NCBI GenBank assembly: GCA_946886405.1
Contig: CAMPIO010000133.1
Coordinates: 1 to 7,604 of the forward strand
Length of the DNA stretch: 7,604 bases
DNA from: an uncultured Pseudoxanthomonas sp.
GTDB taxonomy: Bacteria > Pseudomonadota > Gammaproteobacteria > Xanthomonadales > Xanthomonadaceae
Reading direction: 5' to 3'
The translations under genes and the position numbers were made by a program. Shown in pieces: positions 1-5,056 of this stretch (within the stretch, counting starts at the first letter, position 1; every line of letters starts with the position of its first letter). The notes under the pieces were generated by a model, which made no database searches, was not told where the DNA came from, and saw only the letters and a list, made by a program, of their open reading frames with translations.

Positions 1-2
1 CC

Positions 3-1151
3 TCAGCGCTGGTCGATCGGCACGAAGGCCAGGTCTTCCGGCCCCGTGTAATTGGCGCTCGGGCGGATGATCTTGCCATCGATGCGCTGCTCGATGACGT
101 GCGCGCTCCAGCCGCTGGTGCGGGCGATCACGAACAGCGGGGTGAACATCGCCGTCGGCACACCCATCATGTGATAGCTGACGGCGCTGAACCAGTCGAG
201 GTTCGGGAACATCTTCTTGATGTCCCACATCACCGATTCCAGGCGCTCGGCGATGTCGTACATCTTCATGCTCGACTGCTCGGCAGAAAGATCTTTCGCC
301 ACGTTCTTGATCACATCGTTGCGCGGGTCGCCGGTGGTGTAGACCGGATGGCCGAAGCCGATCACCACTTCCTTGCGCTCCACGCGCGCCTTGATGTCGG
401 CCTCCGCCTCATCCGGCGACTCGTAGCGCTTCTGCACTTCGAAGGCCACTTCGTTCGCGCCGCCGTGCTTCGGGCCGCGCAGCGCGCCGATGCCGCCGGC
501 GATGGCCGAATGCATGTCGCTGCCGGTGCCGGCGATCACGCGGCACGTGAAGGTCGACGCATTGAACTCGTGCTCGGCGTACAGGATCAGCGAGGTGTGC
601 ATCGCCCGCACCCAGCTGTCCTTCGGCTTCTCGCCGTGCAGCAGGTGCAGGAAGTGGCCGCCGATGGAGTCGTCGTCGGTCTCCACGTCGATCGCGCGAC
701 CGTTGTGGCTCCAGTGGTACCAGTACAGCAACATGGAACCCAGCGAGGCCATCAGCTTGTCGGCGATGTCGCGTGCGCCCGGGTGATTGTGGTCGTCCTT
801 CTCCGGCGACACGCAGCCCAGCACGGACACGCCGGTGCGCATGACGTCCATCGGGTGCGCCGACGGCGGGAGTTCCTCCAGCGCGGCCTTCACCGCGGCA
901 GGAATGCCGCGCAGCGATTTCAGCTTGGCCTTGTAACCGGCCAGCTCGGCGCGATTGGGCAGCTTGCCGTGCACCAGCAGGTAGGCGACTTCCTCGAACT
1001 CGCTGGTGGTGGCCAGGTCCAGGATGTCGTAACCACGATAGTGCAGGTCGTTGCCGGTACGGCCGACGGTGCACAGCGCAGTGTTGCCGGCGGCGGTGCC
1101 GGACAGGGCGACGGATTTCTTCGGTTTGAAGGGAACGGCAGCGTCTGACAT
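3..1151 (-). CDS. prpC: 2-methylcitrate synthase
   Basis: This enzyme condenses propionyl-CoA with oxaloacetate to 2-methylcitrate, the entry step of the cytosolic 2-methylcitrate cycle. The 382-residue protein is full length for PrpC. The N-terminal stretch with [20 protein letters not shown] (about 27-46) reads as PrpC rather than housekeeping GltA. Visible active-site residues of the citrate synthase superfamily are H194 (EHEFN), H229 (GPKHGG), H268 (GFGHP), R277 (GDPRN), D319 (NLDW), R344 (IARTSGW) and R363 (RPSANYTG). The ATG at 1149-1151 is preceded by a good Shine-Dalgarno, AAGAGGTG (1157-1164 on the complement). prpB lies 154 bp upstream in the same orientation, so the two are probably co-transcribed through the intervening repeat. 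The stop codon lies two bases from the left edge, so the next gene of the operon is not visible. Low-level citrate synthase activity is common in this family. Confidence 0.96.
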   Translation of the reverse strand: MSDAAVPFKPKKSVALSGTAAGNTALCTVGRTGNDLHYRGYDILDLATTSEFEEVAYLLVHGKLPNRAELAGYKAKLKSLRGIPAAVKAALEELPPSAHPMDVMRTGVSVLGCVSPEKDDHNHPGARDIADKLMASLGSMLLYWYHWSHNGRAIDVETDDDSIGGHFLHLLHGEKPKDSWVRAMHTSLILYAEHEFNASTFTCRVIAGTGSDMHSAIAGGIGALRGPKHGGANEVAFEVQKRYESPDEAEADIKARVERKEVVIGFGHPVYTTGDPRNDVIKNVAKDLSAEQSSMKMYDIAERLESVMWDIKKMFPNLDWFSAVSYHMMGVPTAMFTPLFVIARTSGWSAHVIEQRIDGKIIRPSANYTGPEDLAFVPIDQR

Positions 1152-1156
1152 GTCAA

Positions 1157-1164
1157 CACCTCTT
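1157..1164 (-). promoter_or_regulatory. prpC ribosome binding site
   Basis: AAGAGGTG on the minus strand lies 5 nt before the prpC ATG, with about 7 nt between its AGAGG core and the start. It fixes the prpC start and shows that prpC has its own translation initiation site despite the upstream palindromic repeat. Confidence 0.7.
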
Positions 1165-1176
1165 GATGATGTAAAG

Positions 1177-1298
1177 CCCCTCTCCCACCGGGAGAGGGGT
1201 TGGGGTGAGGGTGCGGCGAAGTCCGCAGTGGTTCGGACATCACTGACTTCGCCGTACCCTCATCCGCCCTTCGGGCACTTTCTCCCAAAGGGAGAAGG
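1177..1298. repeat. Composite palindromic intergenic element (REP/BIME-like) between prpB and prpC
   Basis: Most of the prpB-prpC gap is nested inverted repeats. Hairpin A is a perfect 10-bp stem, CCCCTCTCCC/GGGAGAGGGG (1177-1186 and 1190-1199), with a 3-nt loop. The central part has 18-nt arms (1206-1223 and 1245-1262) that match with one difference, the core being CGGCGAAGTC/GACTTCGCCG. Small hairpin B is GCCC-TTC-GGGC (1266-1276). Hairpin C is TTCTCCC-AAA-GGGAGAA (1280-1286 and 1290-1296). The two outer flanks are also roughly reverse complements, so the whole is one large imperfect palindrome built from smaller ones. From general knowledge, similar CCCTCTCCC/GGGAGAGGG elements are scattered between genes in Xanthomonadaceae. 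It may stabilise or attenuate the prpBC message. None of the stems ends in a clear U-tract, so a strong terminator is not indicated. Confidence 0.85.
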
Positions 1299-1305
1299 AA
1301 TATGG

Positions 1306-2190
1306 CTACTTTTTGGCAGTGAAGAGCGCATCCAGCTTCTGCTCGAACGCGTGGTAACCGATGCGGTCGTACAGCTCCTCGCGGGTCTGCATGGTGTCGA
1401 CCACGTTCTGCTGATGGCCGTCGCGGCGGATCGCTTCGTACACGTTCTCGGCGGCCTTGTTCATCGCGCGGAACGCCGACAGTGGATACAGCTGGATCGC
1501 CACGCCGACCGAAGCGAGTTCGTCACGGGTGAACAGCGGCGTCTTGCCGAACTCGGTGATGTTGGCCAGCACCGGTACCTTCACCGCGTCGACGAAACGC
1601 TGGTAGGTGGGCAGGTCGTAGGCGGCTTCGGCAAAGATGCCGTCGGCGCCGGCCTCGACGCAGGCGATGGCGCGCTCGATGGCGGCGTCCACGCCTTCGA
1701 CCTGGATGGCATCGGTGCGCGCGATCAGGAAGAAGTCCGGATCGGTCTTCGCATCGGCGGCCGCCTTCACGCGGTCGACCATCTCGCCGGCGGACACGAT
1801 TTCCTTGCCGGGACGATGGCCGCAGCGCTTCGCGCCGACCTGGTCCTCGATGTGGCAGGCGGCGGCGCCGGCCTTGATCAGCGACTTCACGGTGCGCTCG
1901 ATGTTGAAGGCGCTGGGACCGAAGCCGGTGTCGATGTCGACCATCAGCGGCAGGTCACAGACATCGGTGATGCGGCGGACGTCGATCAACACGTCTTCCA
2001 GCGTGTTGATGCCCAGGTCGGGCAGGCCCAGCGATCCTGCGGCGACACCGCCGCCGGACAGGTAGATCGCCCGGTAGCCGGCGCGCTTGGCCAGCAACGC
2101 GTGGTTGGCGTTGATGGCGCCGATCACCTGCAGGGGCGATTCGGCGGCGAGCGCGGCGCGGAACTTCGCGCCGGCGGATGGGGTGCTCAT
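1306..2190 (-). CDS. prpB: Methylisocitrate lyase (2-methylisocitrate lyase)
   Basis: The enzyme cleaves (2S,3R)-2-methylisocitrate to pyruvate and succinate, the last step of the 2-methylcitrate cycle. The 294-residue protein has the length and TIM-barrel layout of PrpB in the isocitrate lyase/PEP mutase superfamily. The signature KRCGH lies at 121-125 with catalytic C123. SGGG (45-48) lies in the substrate loop, D85 and D87 (DIDTGFG) coordinate Mg2+, and E115/D116 (HIED) complete the acidic site. This numbering agrees with well-studied enterobacterial PrpB. The short loop and KRCGH context favour PrpB over the longer isocitrate lyase AceA. The start is well supported by GAGAGGAG located 8 nt upstream. 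It is the first gene of the leftward prp unit, divergent from the helix-turn-helix/citrate-synthase gene across 146 bp of regulatory DNA. Confidence 0.96.
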   Translation of the reverse strand: MSTPSAGAKFRAALAAESPLQVIGAINANHALLAKRAGYRAIYLSGGGVAAGSLGLPDLGINTLEDVLIDVRRITDVCDLPLMVDIDTGFGPSAFNIERTVKSLIKAGAAACHIEDQVGAKRCGHRPGKEIVSAGEMVDRVKAAADAKTDPDFFLIARTDAIQVEGVDAAIERAIACVEAGADGIFAEAAYDLPTYQRFVDAVKVPVLANITEFGKTPLFTRDELASVGVAIQLYPLSAFRAMNKAAENVYEAIRRDGHQQNVVDTMQTREELYDRIGYHAFEQKLDALFTAKK

Positions 2191-2198
2191 GCGATTGA

Positions 2199-2206
2199 CT
2201 CCTCTC
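2199..2206 (-). promoter_or_regulatory. prpB ribosome binding site
   Basis: GAGAGGAG on the minus strand, 8 nt before the prpB ATG, is a strong Shine-Dalgarno. It contrasts with the divergent gene on the other side, which has none. Confidence 0.75.
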
Positions 2207-2275
2207 GATCAGCGAGCGGACCCGGGGTTGGGGCCGGGTGCCGGAGGTGCGTGAAGGGTACGCCCCTCTTCGGGA

Positions 2276-2291
2276 CGCAAATCTGGCACCA
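2276..2291 (-). promoter_or_regulatory. Possible sigma-54-type promoter for prpBC
   Basis: On the minus strand, TGGTGCCAGATTTGCG has the GG-N10-GC spacing of a sigma-54 promoter (consensus TGGCAC-N5-TTGC). TGG and TTGC match exactly, and most of the intermediate purine/pyrimidine positions agree. The inferred transcription start near 2264 would give a leader of about 70 nt before prpB. In enterobacteria prpBCDE is driven by sigma-54 with the activator PrpR, which makes the match plausible, but no sigma-54 activator is encoded in this window. No convincing sigma-70 pair was seen for prpB. This may be a chance match. Confidence 0.3.
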
Positions 2292-2300
2292 TCCGCAGGG

Positions 2301-2327
2301 TTGATCAATCTTGATCGAACGAATCAA
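2301..2327. promoter_or_regulatory. Candidate operator: cluster of TTGAT/ATCAA half-sites
   Basis: An AT-rich island in GC-rich DNA contains TTGATC at 2301 and 2311, exactly 10 bp (one helical turn) apart, and ATCAA at 2304-2308 and 2323-2327. These combine into a perfect inverted repeat, GATCAA-TC-TTGATC (2303-2316), and a second spaced pair, TTGAT-N7-ATCAA (2311-2327). The cluster ends 9 bp before the start of the helix-turn-helix/citrate-synthase gene and lies upstream of prpB. Symmetric half-sites fit binding by a dimeric regulator. The natural candidate is the adjacent fusion protein, as an autoregulator and regulator of prpBC. The binding assignment is inference; the symmetry is directly visible. 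Confidence 0.5.
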
Positions 2328-2330
2328 TAT
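2301..2330 (+). promoter_or_regulatory. Possible leaderless promoter of the HTH/citrate-synthase gene
   Basis: TTGATC (2301-2306) and CAATAT (2325-2330), 18 bp apart, are a fair -35/-10 pair. The -10 ends only 6 bp before the ATG at 2337, so transcription would start at or next to the start codon. No Shine-Dalgarno is visible in the 15 bases before that ATG, which fits a leaderless message. The half-site palindrome overlaps the -35 and the spacer, where a MerR-like regulator would act. Confidence 0.35.
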
Positions 2331-2336
2331 TTCCGC

Positions 2337-3563
2337 ATGGCCGCCTCCACCGATCTCCTGTCTGCGCGCGAGACCTGCCACCTGCTCGGCATCAGCCAGG
2401 CCACGCTGTACGCCTACGTCAGCCGCGGCCTGCTGGAATCACGCCCCGGCAAGGACCATCGCAGCCGCCTGTACCTGCGACAGGATGTGGAACGCCTGGC
2501 CCAGCGCAAACAGGTGGGCCGCGGCGCGGCGCGCGGTGCGGCCCAGAGTCTGGATCGCGGCTTGCCGGTGCTGGAAACGCGTATCTCGCTGATCCGGCCT
2601 GATGGCCCCTACTACCGGGGCCGCTCGGCGATCGCGATGGTGCACGAGGGCGCGACGCTGGAAGACGTGGCACGACAACTGTGGGACGGCGGCACCGACG
2701 ATCCGTTCGCGACGCCCGCGTTGACGCAATGGCCTGCCGTCGTCGCGCCGCTCGCCGCAGACGCCTCGCTGCCGCCGCTGGAACGGGCCATGGCGACCAT
2801 TCCGCTGCTGGCGCTGGGGGTGCTGCACTCTTTCAGTTCGGCGCCCCGCGTACGCCACGAGATCGCGGCCGGGCTGCTGCGCCACAATGCGGCGCTGCTG
2901 GTGGCGAGACCACCGTCTGCCGCACCGGTGCATCGCGTGCTGGCGCAGGCGTGGCATCCCGATGACGACGGCTTCGCCGAACTGGTGCGTGCCGCCCTGG
3001 TGGTGTGTGCGGACCACGAACTCAACGTCTCCGCCTTCGCCGCCCGCGTAGTGGCCTCCACCGGCGCGCACCTGCATGCCACGGTGTGCAGCGGACTGGC
3101 GGCGTTGTCCGGACCGCGCCACGGCGGCGCGACCGCACGCGCCTATGCGTTGATCGCCGACGCGCGCGACGCGACCTCTCCCCGCGCCTTCATCGCACAA
3201 CGCTGGCAACGTGGCGACGACCTGCCGGGCTTCGGCCATGCGCTGTATCCGCAAGGCGACCCGCGCGGCGCGGAACTGCTGGCGCGCGCACGCGACCGGC
3301 ATGCCGGCACACGTGAAATGGCCGCGCTGGAAACCCTGATCGCCACCACCGAGGAGATCAGTGGACTGCGGCCGAACATCGACTTCATGCTCGCGGCGAT
3401 CTGCCACCTCAACCGACTGCCGGCAACGCCCGCGCTGGTGATGTTCGCGGCGGGGCGCCTTGCCGGCTGGCTGGCCCACGCACTGGAACAGCAGGCGCAG
3501 GGCGGCCTGATCCGCCCTCGCGCCCGCTACACCGGCATCACGCCACCGACGTCGCCTGCATGA
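2337..3563 (+). CDS. Helix-turn-helix/citrate-synthase fusion protein, candidate metabolite-responsive regulator
   Basis: This is a 408-residue two-domain protein. Residues about 6-58 form a MerR/excisionase-like helix-turn-helix with the pattern ARETCHLLGISQATLYAYV followed by SRGLLESR and a DVERL helix. A basic, Ala/Gly-rich linker (58-72) follows. Residues about 77-401 form a citrate-synthase domain. Conserved residues are YRG (93-95), H227 (DHELN), H262 (GPRHGG), H301 (GFGHA), R310 (GDPR), D349 (NIDF), R374 (GRLAGW) and R393 (RPRARYTG), which are the catalytic His/His/Asp and the substrate-binding Arg set. The HPMD element of the small domain is absent and that region is shorter than in PrpC. 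It is divergent from prpBC with a palindrome at its promoter, so a role as sensor/regulator of propionate metabolism is inferred. An active citrate or methylcitrate synthase is the alternative. I chose the ATG at 2337 because the helix-turn-helix begins right after it. In-frame TTG 2301 and GTG 2238 are less likely. Confidence 0.85.
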   Translation: MAASTDLLSARETCHLLGISQATLYAYVSRGLLESRPGKDHRSRLYLRQDVERLAQRKQVGRGAARGAAQSLDRGLPVLETRISLIRPDGPYYRGRSAIAMVHEGATLEDVARQLWDGGTDDPFATPALTQWPAVVAPLAADASLPPLERAMATIPLLALGVLHSFSSAPRVRHEIAAGLLRHNAALLVARPPSAAPVHRVLAQAWHPDDDGFAELVRAALVVCADHELNVSAFAARVVASTGAHLHATVCSGLAALSGPRHGGATARAYALIADARDATSPRAFIAQRWQRGDDLPGFGHALYPQGDPRGAELLARARDRHAGTREMAALETLIATTEEISGLRPNIDFMLAAICHLNRLPATPALVMFAAGRLAGWLAHALEQQAQGGLIRPRARYTGITPPTSPA

Positions 3564-3648
3564 CGCGCACGCACTGCGCCAGCCTGCGGATTTGACATCG
3601 ATGCCGCATGCGCCGACCCTGCCAACGACCGCTTCTGCTGCTGCCGTG

Positions 3649-5055
3649 ATGCGCCCCACCCTAGCCCTGTGCCTGCTGTTGACGATGATGACGCCCACCA
3701 CCATCGCCCGGAACACCGACATGCCACGTGCCGACGCGACAACGCTCGCGTCGACCGCGATGCCGCCGCCTCCCGCGTGGCTGTCCGATCTCGATGCGCT
3801 GTACGACCTGGAGCTGCGCGTCGCGGACCTGGAAGACCGCACGTTCAATGCGGAACACTGGTGGTCGGTCGCCACGCCATTGCTCGAGCGCGCACCCGGG
3901 TTCCGCGTCGAGGAGATCGGCCGCAGCGTCGAGGACCGTCCCCTGCGCCATGTGCGCTGGGGCGACGGCAAGATCCCCGTACTGCTGTGGTCGCAGATGC
4001 ACGGCGACGAGAGCACGGCGACGATGGCGCTGGCGGACCTGTTCCGCTTCCTTGGCGAGCATCCCGGCCATCCGCTGGTGAAGCAGTTGCGGGCGAACAC
4101 CACGCTGCATGTCTTCCCCATCGTCAATCCCGATGGCGCCGCGCGCTTCCAGCGCCGCAACGTGCAGGGCATCGACATCAACCGCGATGCGCGCATGTTG
4201 GCCACGCCGGAAGCGCGCACGCTGAAGGCACTGTACGACCGGGTGAAGCCGACCTACGGCTTCAACCTGCACGACCAGCGCGTGGGCTACCGTGCCGGCC
4301 ATTCCGACCGCGGCACCGCCATCGCCCTGCTGTCGCCGCCGTACAACCACGCCGCCGATGTCAACGACGTGCGCACGCGCGCCATCGAAGTGGCGGGCGT
4401 CGTCCGCGCCGCGCTGGAGCCGTATCTCGCCGGCCATATCGCGCGATGGGACGAGACCTTCGACCCGCGCGCGTTCGGCGACCTCACCACCCAGTGGGGC
4501 AGCAGCACCGTGCTGATCGAAGCCGGCGGCATCGAAGGCGACGTGCAGAAGCAGCACCTGCGCAAACTCTACTTCCTCGGCCTGGTGGCGGCGCTGGACA
4601 GCATCGCGACGGGCAGTCACCAGGGTGTATCGCCTGCGCTCTATCGCGAGCTGCCGGAGAATGGCGATGTGTGGCCGGACTTGCTGGTGCGCGGCGGCAC
4701 GCTGGCCGTGCCGGGCCGATCGCCGATGAAGGCCGACCTGCTGGTCAATTTCCGCAATCCGTTGATGGAGACCGACGGCGCGATCGCCGATGTCGGCGAC
4801 CTGGGCACGAAGAAGGCACGCCGCAGCATCGATGCACGCGGGCTGTTCATCGTGCCGATCCCGGGGCATACGGGCGAACGCACGATGATCGAAGCGAACG
4901 ACGACGGCGAGAACGATGAACCATCATCGCCACTGCCGCTCACGCCGGGCGCGAGCGCGCGTTTCGTGCTGAGCCGCGATCCGCAAGGCCGCGACGTGGT
5001 GTGGACGCTCGATGGCAGCGTGGACCCGGCGGCGCCGTTGCCTCCAAGGCGGTGA
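3649..5055 (+). CDS. M14-family zinc carboxypeptidase-like protein, probably exported
   Basis: This is a predicted metallopeptidase that would trim C-terminal residues from peptides or act on peptidoglycan-type substrates; the actual substrate is unknown. Numbered from the ATG at 3649 (468 residues), the M14 zinc site is visible as HGDE (H118, E121) and the third ligand H208 in FNLHDQ. Other M14 features are NPDG (160-163), INRDA (177-181) and the catalytic Glu E291 in IEAGG. The first 20 residues (Arg2, then a hydrophobic run, then TTIA) look like a signal peptide, implying export. About 140 residues after the peptidase domain resemble nothing I recognise and end in an acidic/Pro-rich stretch. 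An earlier ATG (3601) and a TTG (3592) are in frame, but the codons between have poor GC3, so 3649 is preferred; no start has a clear Shine-Dalgarno. It lies 85 bp after the HTH/citrate-synthase gene and may share its transcript, with no obvious functional link. Confidence 0.85.
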   Translation: MRPTLALCLLLTMMTPTTIARNTDMPRADATTLASTAMPPPPAWLSDLDALYDLELRVADLEDRTFNAEHWWSVATPLLERAPGFRVEEIGRSVEDRPLRHVRWGDGKIPVLLWSQMHGDESTATMALADLFRFLGEHPGHPLVKQLRANTTLHVFPIVNPDGAARFQRRNVQGIDINRDARMLATPEARTLKALYDRVKPTYGFNLHDQRVGYRAGHSDRGTAIALLSPPYNHAADVNDVRTRAIEVAGVVRAALEPYLAGHIARWDETFDPRAFGDLTTQWGSSTVLIEAGGIEGDVQKQHLRKLYFLGLVAALDSIATGSHQGVSPALYRELPENGDVWPDLLVRGGTLAVPGRSPMKADLLVNFRNPLMETDGAIADVGDLGTKKARRSIDARGLFIVPIPGHTGERTMIEANDDGENDEPSSPLPLTPGASARFVLSRDPQGRDVVWTLDGSVDPAAPLPPRR

Positions 5056-5056
5056 T

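Noticed and set aside
1177..1298. Intrinsic terminator between prpB and prpC
   Set aside because: The stems lack a following U-tract on the minus strand, and the element resembles a dispersed palindromic repeat. Partial attenuation is possible, but a full terminator is not supported.
2238..2336. N-terminal extension of the HTH/citrate-synthase protein from GTG 2238
   Set aside because: The extra residues would be encoded by the promoter/operator region, and helix-turn-helix homology starts just after the ATG at 2337. The in-frame TTG at 2301 cannot be fully excluded.
2337..3563. Calling the plus-strand gene a second housekeeping citrate synthase
   Set aside because: The N-terminal helix-turn-helix, missing HPMD element and shortened small domain make it distinct from GltA and PrpC, although catalytic activity remains possible.
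3592..3597. Perfect TTGACA as a -35 for the peptidase gene
   Set aside because: No acceptable -10 hexamer lies 16-18 bp downstream, where the sequence is GC-rich, so it is not called as a promoter.
2439..4220. Long minus-strand open frame opposite the HTH/citrate-synthase gene and the peptidase
   Set aside because: It spans two recognised plus-strand genes and the gap between them and has a low-complexity Arg/Ala-rich translation with no family resemblance, so it is a GC-driven shadow.
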